Source: DATLSM01 sp035534175 (GTDB lineage Bacteria > Actinomycetota > Thermoleophilia > Solirubrobacterales > 70-9). From it: 64,000 nt of DNA. The stretch covers positions 1 through 64,000 of the forward strand of contig DATLSM010000109.1 in NCBI GenBank assembly GCA_035534175.1, read 5' to 3'. The position numbers and the translations under genes are program-made. The notes under the pieces were generated by a model. It was not told the origin of the DNA. It ran no database searches and saw only the letters and a program-made list of their open reading frames with translations. Of this stretch, positions 53,829 through 62,697 are shown piece after piece; the stretch's first letter is position 1, and each line of letters starts with the position of its first letter.

Positions 53829-55199
53829 CTACTCGGCCAGCTTCGGGCTGCGCCAGGGTCCCTCGAGGCGCGCGGCCAGGTCATCGGCCAAGCCCTGGAT
53901 TGAGACTCGCGTTTGCTCCAGGGTGTCGCGGTCGCGCAGCGTGACCGTGTCGTCCTCCATCGTCTGGTGGTCGACGGTCACACCCCAGGGGGTTCCTATC
54001 TCGTCCTGTCGGCGGTAGCGCTTGCCGATCGAGCCGCCCTCGTCGAACTCGGCAGGAAGCTTGCGGCGCAGCTCCTGAAAGACGTCGCGGGCTTTCTCTG
54101 GCATGCCCTCCTTGGAGAGGAGAGGAAGGATGGCGACCTTGACGGGGGCGAGGCGGGGGTGGAGGCGCAGCACGGTGCGTTGGCGTCCCTCCACCTCCTC
54201 GACATCGTAGGCGTCCACGAGAAAGGCGAGGGTGGCGCGGTCCGCGCCGGCGGCGGGCTCGATCACGTGGGGGACGTAGCGTTCCTTGGTCCCCTGATCG
54301 AAGTACTCGAGCTTCTCGCCGCTGAACTTGGTGTGTTGGGTGAGGTCGAAGTCGCCGCGCTTGGCGATTCCCTCCAACTCCGACCAGCCGATCGGGAAGA
54401 GGTACTCGATATCGCTGGTCCCCGATGAGTAATGGGATAGCTCGTCAGGGTCGTGGACCCGGACACGGAGGAAGCCTGGGCGGATCCCGAGCTCGGTGTA
54501 CCAGCGCTCACGCTCCTCGATCCAGGCTCGGTACCAGCGCTCCTCTTCGGCCGGGGGAACGAAGAACTCCATCTCCATCTGCTCGAACTCGCGGGTGCGG
54601 AAGATGAAGTTGCCGGGAGTGATCTCGTTGCGAAAGGACTTGCCCACCTGGGCGATCCCGAACGGCGGCTTCATCCGGGCGAACTGGAGCACGTTCTTGA
54701 AGTTGATGAAAATGCCCTGGGCGGTCTCCGGCCGCAGGTAGACCTCCGAGCCCGCACCGGCCACCGGCCCGACGTGGGTTTCGAACATCAGATTGAACTG
54801 GCGCGGCTCGGTCAGGTCGCAGTCCGGCCCCTCGCCGGGCTTCTTCGAGGGCTTCTGCCCGCAGCGGCCGTCCTCCAGCTTGTCGGCGCGGAAGCGCAGC
54901 TTGCAGGTGCGGCAGTCGACCAGCGGGTCGGTGAAGCCCTCCAGGTGCCCTGAAGCCTCCCAGACCCGCGGGTGCTGGAGGATCGCCGAGTCCAGCGCGA
55001 CGATGTCGTCGCGCTCGCGCAGCATGGCTCGCCACCACTCCCCCTTGACGTTGCTCTTCAGCAGCACCCCGTAGTGGCCGAAGTCATAGGTCGACCCGAG
55101 GCCGCCGTAGATCTCCGAGGAGGGGAAGACGAAGCCGCGGCGTTTGCAGAGGGCGACGACCTCCTCCATCGAGACCTCGTGGGTGATTTCCTCGGCCAC
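53829..55199 (-). CDS. glyQS: Glycyl-tRNA synthetase, alpha2 type
   Basis: 456 residues of the eukaryote/archaea-like dimeric form. Class II motifs are seen: FVFPSSEIYGGLGSTYDFGHYG near the N-terminus, motif 2 FRNEITPGNFIFRTREFEQME and the C-terminal anticodon-binding domain. A Cys-containing insert (DCRTCKLRFRADKLEDGRCG) is typical. It charges tRNA-Gly. The GTG at 55199 avoids overlap with the divergent fmdB-like gene 40 bases away. Confidence 0.95.
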   Translation of the reverse strand: MAEEITHEVSMEEVVALCKRRGFVFPSSEIYGGLGSTYDFGHYGVLLKSNVKGEWWRAMLRERDDIVALDSAILQHPRVWEASGHLEGFTDPLVDCRTCKLRFRADKLEDGRCGQKPSKKPGEGPDCDLTEPRQFNLMFETHVGPVAGAGSEVYLRPETAQGIFINFKNVLQFARMKPPFGIAQVGKSFRNEITPGNFIFRTREFEQMEMEFFVPPAEEERWYRAWIEERERWYTELGIRPGFLRVRVHDPDELSHYSSGTSDIEYLFPIGWSELEGIAKRGDFDLTQHTKFSGEKLEYFDQGTKERYVPHVIEPAAGADRATLAFLVDAYDVEEVEGRQRTVLRLHPRLAPVKVAILPLLSKEGMPEKARDVFQELRRKLPAEFDEGGSIGKRYRRQDEIGTPWGVTVDHQTMEDDTVTLRDRDTLEQTRVSIQGLADDLAARLEGPWRSPKLAE

Positions 55200-55239
55200 C
55201 CCGGAACCGTATAGGTCGCCTTGCGATAATCCGTTGCCC

Positions 55240-55557
55240 ATGCCGATCTATGAGTACAAGTGCGACAACGGCCACGTCTTCGACGTGATCCAGAAGATGA
55301 TCGACGAGCCGCTCGCCGAGTGCCAGGAGTGCGGGGCGCCGGCCGTGCGCGTCCTGCATCCCGTCGCCGTCCACTTCAAGGGGTCCGGCTTCTACAACAC
55401 CGACTACGGCAAGAAGAAGGGCGCCGGCAACGGCTCCTCCGGCTCCTCTGATGACTCGGGGTCAGGCTCCTCGGGCTCGGAGAAGTCCGCCGATTCAAAG
55501 CCGGCTGAGTCTAAGCCGGCCGAGTCCAAGCCGGCCTCCTCCCCCACCAGCGACTGA
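55240..55557 (+). CDS. FmdB-family zinc-ribbon regulatory protein
   Basis: 105 residues. MPIYEYKCDNGHVFDVIQKM and LAECQECGAPAVRVLHPV form the FmdB CxxxxH/CxxC zinc ribbon. The tail after residue 60 is Gly/Ser/Lys-rich with a repeated ESKPA unit, likely disordered. The family was first seen with formamidase genes; its role is unclear. It is divergent from glyQS. Confidence 0.88.
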   Translation: MPIYEYKCDNGHVFDVIQKMIDEPLAECQECGAPAVRVLHPVAVHFKGSGFYNTDYGKKKGAGNGSSGSSDDSGSGSSGSEKSADSKPAESKPAESKPASSPTSD

Positions 55558-55579
55558 GCCGCCGTTCCTCGACCGCGAA

Positions 55580-56830
55580 TCAGCCGTTGAGGAAGCGCTT
55601 CACGGCCTTCCGCCGCACCGAGCGGGGCACTTCGACACTGCCCCCCGGTCCGTTTTCGTTGCAACCCGAGTTGGCGCCAGCGCAGAGGACCTGGGCCGTG
55701 GAGTTGCCGCCGATCGCCGCCGCCAGAACCAGCTGCGGCATGGTGAAGAAGCCCATGTCGCTGACGAATGCTTGCGGCGCGTCCCAGCCGATGATCGGTC
55801 CCATGATGAAGTTGTAGGGGAGGCGGAGGGGGTCGGTGAGGCGTTCCTTGATGCCGGAGATCACCGCCTGCTGGGCCTGCTCGCGGTTGAAGTCGTTGTA
55901 GCCGAGCGTGTAGGCGCTCTTGCCCGGCCCCGGGCATTCACTCGGCTCGCGCACCCGCGAGTAGGCCAGCGCCTGCTGGCCATCGAGGGTGTTCTCCCCG
56001 GCGTTGAGATGGAGCGTCAGCCCTCCCTGTCCGTGCCCGGCGCCGCCGGAGATTTGGGCGCAGAGCTCGTGCGGGACGTTGACTTCGACCCCGCCGATCG
56101 TGTCGATCAGCTTTTCAAAGCCGGTGAAGTCGACGATCGCCAGGTGGTCGATCTTGATCCCGAGGAACTTTTCGACCGTCTTTATCGTCAGCGCCGCGCC
56201 GCCGTAGGAATAGGCGGCGTTGATTTTCGGCGCTTCCAGACCGGGGATCTGGGCAAGGCTGTCACGCGGGATCGAGAGTTTGCGAAAGGCGCCTCCACCT
56301 GCTCGGATCAACATCAGGGTGTCGGAGCGAAACTGGCCCGCCGAGCAGCTTCCGTGCGGGGCAGCGCCGCTAGCCTGCTGTTCGAAGCACTGTTGGGAGG
56401 GGGCGGCGCCCCCTCCCGCGGGGCCCGGTTCCTTGGAACCCGTCGGGCGGGCGTCGGTGCCGATCACCAGAATCGTCTGGGCGCTGGGAAGGAGGAAGGG
56501 GTTGCCGTGCAGGGCCGAGTCCGCTTCGCCGGAGAGCTTGGCCGATTGGATCTGGGCGGAGACGGCGAAGGCGAGGAAGCTGAGCACGATCCAGCCCAGC
56601 GCCGCCAGCGCCACCCATTTGAGCACCCGCCTCGGAGTCCAGCGGCGGCGCCCCTTTCCCCCTCCTCGCCTCGGCGGTCCCTCGCCGTCGGAGCGCTTGG
56701 AGGATCGCCTCGATCGCTCTCTCAGGCCGGAGAGGTCAGGGGTCCGCAACCGGGACAGGAGGCTCCTGCGGGACCGGTAGACCTTGTAGTCGGGCGGCCT
56801 CGGGGGCTGCTGCTCGCCATTGGTGGGCAT
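55580..56830 (-). CDS. LytR-CpsA-Psr (LCP) family protein
   Basis: 416 residues. The N-terminal 70 are basic and cytoplasmic, then a membrane helix (VALAALGWIVLSFLAFAVSA). The LCP catalytic domain has ILVIGTDARPTG, SDTLMLIRAGGG, SIPRDSLAQIPG and AYSYGGAAL, with the Arg/Asp phosphate-binding residues. It would attach lipid-linked glycopolymers (teichoic-acid-like, arabinogalactan) to peptidoglycan. The ATG at 56830 begins MPTNGEQQ. Confidence 0.9.
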   Translation of the reverse strand: MPTNGEQQPPRPPDYKVYRSRRSLLSRLRTPDLSGLRERSRRSSKRSDGEGPPRRGGGKGRRRWTPRRVLKWVALAALGWIVLSFLAFAVSAQIQSAKLSGEADSALHGNPFLLPSAQTILVIGTDARPTGSKEPGPAGGGAAPSQQCFEQQASGAAPHGSCSAGQFRSDTLMLIRAGGGAFRKLSIPRDSLAQIPGLEAPKINAAYSYGGAALTIKTVEKFLGIKIDHLAIVDFTGFEKLIDTIGGVEVNVPHELCAQISGGAGHGQGGLTLHLNAGENTLDGQQALAYSRVREPSECPGPGKSAYTLGYNDFNREQAQQAVISGIKERLTDPLRLPYNFIMGPIIGWDAPQAFVSDMGFFTMPQLVLAAAIGGNSTAQVLCAGANSGCNENGPGGSVEVPRSVRRKAVKRFLNG

Positions 56831-56960
56831 GAAAGACTCCGGGGAATCATGCCTACGCTCCCGGTCGCCTGTCTTCATCCCTATCCGAGTCGCCCGTGAG
56901 TGCCCGCGAAAGCGGCGGCTGGCGGCTGTCCATTTCTGATTCTCCAGGCGCTCGCGCGGC

Positions 56961-57926
56961 GTGAACGGCGAGGTGGAAACGATCGGCGTCGACCTGGGCG
57001 GGACGAAGATGCTCGTCGGCGTGCTCGACGCCGAGTCGAGGGTGCTTTGGGAGAGTCGCGAGGCCTCGACCGGGCAGAGCGAGGAGGAGTTGCTGGACCT
57101 GTTGGTGCGGGAGGTCGAGGAGGCACGGCGGGCGCGACCCGGCGCCGCCGCCGTGGGCCTCGGCATCCCCGCCACGATCGACCGCCGCCGCGGCGTCGCC
57201 GTCTCCGCCGTCAACCTGCCGATCCGCGAGATGCCGATCGGTGGCCTCGTCTCCCAGCGGGTCGACATCCCCGCCTTCGTCGACAACGACGCCAACGTCG
57301 CCGCCCTCGCCGAGCATCTGTGCGGGGCGGCGCGCGGGATGCGCAACGTGGTGATGATCACCGTCGGGACCGGGATCGGCGGCGGCCTGATCCTCGAGGG
57401 CGAGCTATACCGCGGCTCCACCGGAGCCGCCGCGGAGTTGGGCCATACGGTGATTCAGATGGACGGCCCGCGCTGCCAGGGGAACTGCCCCGGGAACGGC
57501 TGCATCGAGACGCTCGCCTCCGGGACGGCGCTGGGCCGCGAGGCGCGCGCCGCGGCCGAGCGCGCGCCCGACACCGCGCTGGGCCGGATGCTCGCCGCGG
57601 GCAGGGCGATCGACGGCAGGGCGATCACCGAGCTGGCACTGGCCGGCGATCAGGGCGCGATCGAGGTCTTCGAGTTGGTCGGCCGCCGTCTTGGGGTCGC
57701 CCTCGCCAGCTTCGCCAACATCTTCGATCCCGATGCGATCGTCGTCGGCGGCGGGGTGATCGCGGCTGGCGATCTGCTGCTGGAGCCTGCCCGGCGCGAG
57801 CTGCGCGCCCGCGCGCTGGCGCCGATGAACAAGGTGCCGGTCCTCGAGGCGCAGCTCGGTCCCGACGCCGGCATGGTCGGCGCGGCGGCGATGGCCAGAA
57901 TCGAGCTGGCACGGGGGGCCGCCTGA
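56961..57926 (+). CDS. glk: ROK-family glucokinase
   Basis: 321 residues. ATP-binding GVDLGGTKMLVGVLD, FVDNDANVAALAEH, VGTGIGGGLI and the ROK Zn-type motif (GHTVIQMDGPRCQGNCPGNGC with Cys) are all present. It phosphorylates glucose or a related hexose. It starts at GTG and its stop overlaps rsmI (TGATG). Sugar specificity is inferred. Confidence 0.85.
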   Translation: MNGEVETIGVDLGGTKMLVGVLDAESRVLWESREASTGQSEEELLDLLVREVEEARRARPGAAAVGLGIPATIDRRRGVAVSAVNLPIREMPIGGLVSQRVDIPAFVDNDANVAALAEHLCGAARGMRNVVMITVGTGIGGGLILEGELYRGSTGAAAELGHTVIQMDGPRCQGNCPGNGCIETLASGTALGREARAAAERAPDTALGRMLAAGRAIDGRAITELALAGDQGAIEVFELVGRRLGVALASFANIFDPDAIVVGGGVIAAGDLLLEPARRELRARALAPMNKVPVLEAQLGPDAGMVGAAAMARIELARGAA

Positions 57927-58753
57927 TGCCGGGGGCGCTGATCGTCTGCCCCACCCCGATCGGCAATCTCGACGATGTGACGACCCGGATCCGCGACGCG
58001 CTTGTCGCCGCCGACTTCATCGCCTGCGAGGACACCCGCCGCACCGGCCGCCTGCTCGAGATGCTGGGCATCCGTCCGGCCCCTTCGCTGGTCTCCAACC
58101 ACGAGGGCAACGAAGCGGCGAGGGCGACGGAGCTGGCGCAGCGGATCGAGCGCGGCAACATCGTCGCCCTTGTCACCGACGCCGGGATGCCCGCGATCTC
58201 TGACCCCGGCTACCGGCTGATCCGTCGCTGCATCGAACGCGACCTCGATGTGACGGTCCTGCCTGGCCCCTCGGTGGTGCCGGTGGCGCTGGTCGCTTCG
58301 GGGCTTCCCACCGACCGCTGGCGCTTTGAGGGCTTCCTGCCCAAGCGGGCGGGGGAGATGGAGCGGGTGCTGCGCTCGACCGAGACGGTGGTCGCCTTTG
58401 AGTCGCCGCGTCGGGTGGGCGAGTCGCTCGCCGCCCTCGCGGCGATCGCCCCCGACCGCCCGGCGGCCGTCTGCCGCGAGCTGACCAAGATGCACGAGGA
58501 GGTCGCACGGGGCTCGCTGGGGGAACTGGCGCGCCGTTTCCGCGGCGAGGTGAAGGGAGAGATCGTGCTGGTGATCGGGCCCGCCTCCTCCGCCGAGCAC
58601 GGCGAGGACGTCGGCTTCGCCGTCGACGCGCTGCGACACCTGGTCCAGTCCGGCGCGCGGCCACGCGCGGCCGCCAGCGTCGTCGCGGCGCTGACCGGTA
58701 CCCGCGCCAACGACCTCTACAAAGCGCTGACCGGCAGGGAGGCCAGACGTTGA
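57926..58753 (+). CDS. rsmI: 16S rRNA 2'-O-ribose C1402 methyltransferase RsmI
   Basis: 275 residues. CPTPIGNLDDVTTRI, ACEDTRRTGRLL and VTDAGMPAISDPGYRLI are the diagnostic motifs of RsmI (formerly YraL). It modifies the ribosomal decoding site. It begins within the glk stop and leads into metG 64 bases later. Confidence 0.94.
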   Translation: MPGALIVCPTPIGNLDDVTTRIRDALVAADFIACEDTRRTGRLLEMLGIRPAPSLVSNHEGNEAARATELAQRIERGNIVALVTDAGMPAISDPGYRLIRRCIERDLDVTVLPGPSVVPVALVASGLPTDRWRFEGFLPKRAGEMERVLRSTETVVAFESPRRVGESLAALAAIAPDRPAAVCRELTKMHEEVARGSLGELARRFRGEVKGEIVLVIGPASSAEHGEDVGFAVDALRHLVQSGARPRAAASVVAALTGTRANDLYKALTGREARR

Positions 58754-58817
58754 GCCCGGCCGCGGCCGGGCCTGTCGATCTTCCTCCTTGCGAGGGAGCC
58801 GAGGGTGGGCACTGAGC

Positions 58818-60326
58818 ATGAGCTACTACGTCACAACCCCGATCTACTACGTCAATGCCGAGCCCCACCTCGGTCACGCTTACTCGACGATGGCCGCCGA
58901 CGTACTCGCCCGGCACATGCGCCAGCGAGGGGAGGACGTCTTCTTCCTCACCGGCACCGATGAGCACGGCGAGCCGATCGAGACCGCAGCGGAGCGCGAG
59001 GGGATCTCGCCGCAGGAGCTGGCCGACCGCAACGCCGCCAAATTCGAGGCGCTGATGCCGATCATCGATGCGACCAACGACTTCTTCATCCGCACCTCGG
59101 ACCCACGGCACGCGGAGAAGGTCGCCGAGATCATGCAGCGTGTCTACGACAACGGCTGGGTGACGAAAGGGGTCTATGAGGGTTGGTACTGCCCGCGCTG
59201 CGCAGACTTCAAGACCGAGCGTGAGCTGGGGCCAGGGCAGACCTGCCCGATCCACGAGATCCCCCTGGAGCGGGAGCGGGAGGAGAACTGGTTCTTCCGG
59301 CTCTCCGCCTTCCAGGCCCGGCTGGAAACCCTCTACCGGGAGCGTCCCGACTTCGTCGTCCCCGAGTTCCGCCGCAATGAGGCGGTCTCCTTCATCCGGC
59401 AGGGGCTGGAGGACGTCTCTCTCTCGCGGCCGAAGTTGAAGTGGGGGATGCCGCTGCCCTGGGACCCGGGCCAGCGGATGTACGTGTGGTTCGATGCGCT
59501 GCTCAACTACGTCACCGCGCTGACCTTCGCCCGCCAGGGGGAGGACCTGAGCGAGCGCTTCTGGCCGGCCGACATGCAGGTGATGGCCAAGGACATCCTC
59601 AAGTTCCACGCCGTGATCTGGCCGGCGCTGCTGTGGGCGGCGGACCTCGAGCCGCCACGGCGGATGGCGATCCACGGTTACCTGCTGATGGGGGAGAAGA
59701 AGATGTCCAAGTCGCTGGGCAACGTGCTCGACCCCTTCGAGGTGATCGAGCGCTTTGGCGCCGATGCCCTGCGCTTCTACTGCTTCCGCGAGGTCAGCTT
59801 CGGCCAGGACGGCTCGATCTCCACCGCCGGCTTCGAGGCCCGCTACGAGACCGAGCTGGCCAACGACTACGGCAACCTCGCCGGCCGGGTCACCGCGATG
59901 GTCGCTCGCTACCGCGACGGCATCGTGCCGGTGGGCATGGCCGACGCGGTGCTGGCCGAGGACTTCGAGGGCGCCGTCGAACGCTTCGGGGCGCTGCTTG
60001 ACCGGGCTGAGCTGAGCCAGGCGCTGGAGGAGGCCTGGGAGCTCGTGCGCCGCCTCAACCGCTTCGTCGAGGAGACGAAGCCCTGGGAGCTGGCCCGTGA
60101 TGAGGCCGACCCCGAGCGCCTGGACGAGGTCCTCTACAGCCTGGTCGAGGGCCTGCGGGTGACGACGCTGCTGCTGGTGCCCTACCTGCCGCGCAGCGCC
60201 GAGCGGGTCCTCGATGCGCTTGGCGAGGAGTCGCGGGCGCTGGCCGAGCTGGGCTCGGGGCCCGGCGGGCAGCGGGTCGAGCGCATTCCGCCGCTGTTCC
60301 CGAAGACCGAGCGAGCGCCCCGATGA
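58818..60326 (+). CDS. metG: Methionyl-tRNA synthetase
   Basis: 502 residues. The class I HIGH motif appears as PHLGHAY and the KMSKS loop as KKMSKSLGN. A Cys pair insert (CPRCADF...CPIHE) is retained in part. The C-terminal extension for dimerisation found in Escherichia coli is absent. It charges initiator and elongator tRNA-Met. ATG 58818 gives the proper N-terminus; its stop overlaps tatD (ATGA). Confidence 0.96.
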   Translation: MSYYVTTPIYYVNAEPHLGHAYSTMAADVLARHMRQRGEDVFFLTGTDEHGEPIETAAEREGISPQELADRNAAKFEALMPIIDATNDFFIRTSDPRHAEKVAEIMQRVYDNGWVTKGVYEGWYCPRCADFKTERELGPGQTCPIHEIPLEREREENWFFRLSAFQARLETLYRERPDFVVPEFRRNEAVSFIRQGLEDVSLSRPKLKWGMPLPWDPGQRMYVWFDALLNYVTALTFARQGEDLSERFWPADMQVMAKDILKFHAVIWPALLWAADLEPPRRMAIHGYLLMGEKKMSKSLGNVLDPFEVIERFGADALRFYCFREVSFGQDGSISTAGFEARYETELANDYGNLAGRVTAMVARYRDGIVPVGMADAVLAEDFEGAVERFGALLDRAELSQALEEAWELVRRLNRFVEETKPWELARDEADPERLDEVLYSLVEGLRVTTLLLVPYLPRSAERVLDALGEESRALAELGSGPGGQRVERIPPLFPKTERAPR

Positions 60327-61090
60327 TCGACTCCCACACCCACCTTTTCCTCTGCCAGCGGCCGGAGGCAGAGCTGCTCGCCTCGGCGCGCGAGGCCGGG
60401 GTGGAGCGGATGCTCAACGTCGGCCTGGGGGGAGATTCGAACCTCGTTGCGATCGCCGGCGCCGAGCGCAACGAGGTGGTATTCGCGACGGTCGGGCGCC
60501 ACCCGACTGAGGCGGCCGGTTTCGATCAGGCCGCGGCGGCCGAGATCGCCCGGCTCGCACGGCACGAGAAGGTGCGGGCGATCGGTGAGACCGGCCTCGA
60601 TTACTACCGTGAGTCGGCGAGTCGCGACGAGCAGCGCCGAGCCTTCGCCGCCCAGACCGAGATCGCGATCGACCTCGATCTGCCGATCGTGATCCACGCC
60701 CGCGATTCCGATGGGAGCAGCGAGGCGATCGAGGAGGTCTTCGCCACGCTCGATGCCCGGGCGCCGGGGCATCCCGTGATCCTGCACTGCTTCTCCGCCC
60801 CGCAGCTGGCGGGCGAGGCCGCGGATCGCGGTTGGCGCTGCTCCTTTGCCGGCAACGCCACCTACCCCAGCTCCGATGACCTGCGCGCCGCCGCCGCCGC
60901 GCTTCCCGAGGAGCTGATCCTGGTCGAGACCGATGCGCCTTACCTCACGCCGCAGGAGATGCGAGGAGAGAGCAACGAGCCGGCCAACGTCGTCGCCACC
61001 GCCAGGGCGCTGGCCGAGGTCCGCGGCGTCTCCTACGGGGAGTTGGAGGAGACGGTGGAGGGGAACGCGAGGGCCGTTTTCGGGTGGTGA
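60323..61090 (+). CDS. tatD: TatD-family metal-dependent deoxyribonuclease
   Basis: 255 residues. The metal motif HTHLF is at residues 4-8, then IGETGLDYY, IVIHARDSDG, LHCFSAP and ETDAPYLTP. It is a 3'-5' exonuclease with roles in DNA repair and RNA quality control. It overlaps metG and runs into rsmA, so the three are co-transcribed. Confidence 0.93.
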   Translation: MIDSHTHLFLCQRPEAELLASAREAGVERMLNVGLGGDSNLVAIAGAERNEVVFATVGRHPTEAAGFDQAAAAEIARLARHEKVRAIGETGLDYYRESASRDEQRRAFAAQTEIAIDLDLPIVIHARDSDGSSEAIEEVFATLDARAPGHPVILHCFSAPQLAGEAADRGWRCSFAGNATYPSSDDLRAAAAALPEELILVETDAPYLTPQEMRGESNEPANVVATARALAEVRGVSYGELEETVEGNARAVFGW

Positions 61091-61848
61091 GGCTCGGCCA
61101 GAACTTCCTCGCCGACCCCAACCTGCTCGATGCGATAGTCCGCGACGCCCGCCTCGCTGGCACAGATGTCGTGCTGGAGGTGGGAGCGGGGGAGGGGGTG
61201 CTGAGCGGGCGCCTGGCCGAGGTCGCCGCTCATCTCCATCTGATTGAGATCGACCGCAGCCTGGCGGGGGCCCTCGCCCCGCTCGCCGCTCGCCCCGCGG
61301 TCGAGCTGCACTGGGCCGACGCGATGAAGTTCGACTTCGCCGCGCTCAGGCCTTCACCGACCGCCGTCGTCTCCAACCTCCCCTACTCGGTGGCCACCCC
61401 GGTGATCCTACGCACGATCGAGCTTCTCCCCTCGGTGCGGAGCTGGACCGTGATGGTGCAGCGCGAGATCGCCGAGCGGCTGCGCGCGGCACCCGGAAAC
61501 CGCACCTACGGCTCAGCCAGCGCGGTGGCGCAGATCGCCTGTGAGGTCGAGCTGGTGCGCAGGGTCGATCCTGCCGTCTTTCGGCCGCGCCCTCGCGTTG
61601 ACTCGGCGATTCTGCGCCTGCGCCGCAAGGGGCCGAGCGCGGATTCGCAGGCCCGGGACCTGGTGCGCGCCGCCTTCGCCCACCGCCGCAAGTCCCTCGC
61701 CCGCTCCCTGGAGCACGGCAGCCCGGGCGGGATGGAGGCCACCCGGGAAGCGTTGGCCGAGCTGGGCCTGCCCACCGACGCCCGGGCCGAGACCCTGTCG
61801 GCCGAGGACTTCGTCGCGCTGTCGGCGAAGCTCCATCCCGACACCTGA
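61084..61848 (+). CDS. rsmA: 16S rRNA dimethyladenosine transferase RsmA (KsgA)
   Basis: 254 residues. RLGQNFLADPNLLDAIV, VVLEVGAGEGVLSGRLAE (SAM motif), SNLPYSVATPVI (catalytic NLPY) and FRPRPRVDSAILRL are diagnostic. It dimethylates two adenosines in the 3' helix of 16S rRNA. The GTG at 61084 or 61087 overlaps the tatD stop. Confidence 0.95.
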   Translation: MVRLGQNFLADPNLLDAIVRDARLAGTDVVLEVGAGEGVLSGRLAEVAAHLHLIEIDRSLAGALAPLAARPAVELHWADAMKFDFAALRPSPTAVVSNLPYSVATPVILRTIELLPSVRSWTVMVQREIAERLRAAPGNRTYGSASAVAQIACEVELVRRVDPAVFRPRPRVDSAILRLRRKGPSADSQARDLVRAAFAHRRKSLARSLEHGSPGGMEATREALAELGLPTDARAETLSAEDFVALSAKLHPDT

Positions 61849-61866
61849 CCTGGAGGTCGCCGCCCG

Positions 61867-62697
61867 ATGCTCGTCCACGCTCCCGCCAAGCTCAACCTCT
61901 GCCTCTTCCTCGGCCCCCGGCGCCGGGACGGGCGCCACGATCTCTGCTCCCTGTTCGAGCCTCTGGCGCTCGCCGATCAGATCGAGCTCTCCGAGGGAGC
62001 GCGCGACGAGGTCCTGTGCCCGGGCATCGAGGGCGAGAACCTTGCCGCCCGGGCGCTGGAGGCCCTGCGCGCCAGGGGCTGGGACCATCCTCCCCTGCGC
62101 CTGCGGATCGAGAAGCGGATACCGGTCGGCGCCGGCCTGGGCGGAGGCAGCGCCGACGCCGCCATGATCTTGCGCATCGCCGCGGGCCAGGTCGAGGACC
62201 TGCCCGCCCTCGCCGCCGAGATCGGCGCCGACGTGCCCTCCCAGCTCGTTCCCTCCCTGGCCCTGGTGGAGGGCGCCGGGGAGCGGGTGGAGCGGCTCCC
62301 CGACCCCCCGCTCCACGCCGTCGTCCTGCTGCCCGGTGGCGGTGGGTTGAGCACGGCGGAGGTATTCGCCGAGGCAGACCGGCTCGGTCTGGGCCGTGGC
62401 GGCGCCGAGTTGGAGGGCCTCGCCGCCCGCCTGCGCCGCCTCGCCGGCGACGGCGCCTCGCCGCTCTCCTACCGGGAGCTGCTGGCCAACGACCTCGAGC
62501 CCGCCGCCCGTTCCCTGCGTCCCGAGATCGGTGTGGCCCTGGATGCCCTCCGCGACTCCGGCGCGCCCGTCGCGGCGCTCACGGGCTCGGGCCCCACCGC
62601 CTTTGGCCTCTTTGGCGACCTCGCCGCAGCCCGCGACGCCGCCACCCGCATCGACCGCGATGACGCGATCGTCTGTGCCGCCGGAAGGGCGCCGTGA
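61867..62697 (+). CDS. ispE: 4-diphosphocytidyl-2-C-methyl-D-erythritol kinase
   Basis: 276 residues of the GHMP kinase family. APAKLNLCLFLG, PVGAGLGGGSADAAMIL (ATP loop) and LTGSGPTAFGLFG are IspE motifs. It phosphorylates the intermediate in the MEP isoprenoid pathway. The classical position after rsmA is kept; 18 bases separate them. Confidence 0.95.
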   Translation: MLVHAPAKLNLCLFLGPRRRDGRHDLCSLFEPLALADQIELSEGARDEVLCPGIEGENLAARALEALRARGWDHPPLRLRIEKRIPVGAGLGGGSADAAMILRIAAGQVEDLPALAAEIGADVPSQLVPSLALVEGAGERVERLPDPPLHAVVLLPGGGGLSTAEVFAEADRLGLGRGGAELEGLAARLRRLAGDGASPLSYRELLANDLEPAARSLRPEIGVALDALRDSGAPVAALTGSGPTAFGLFGDLAAARDAATRIDRDDAIVCAAGRAP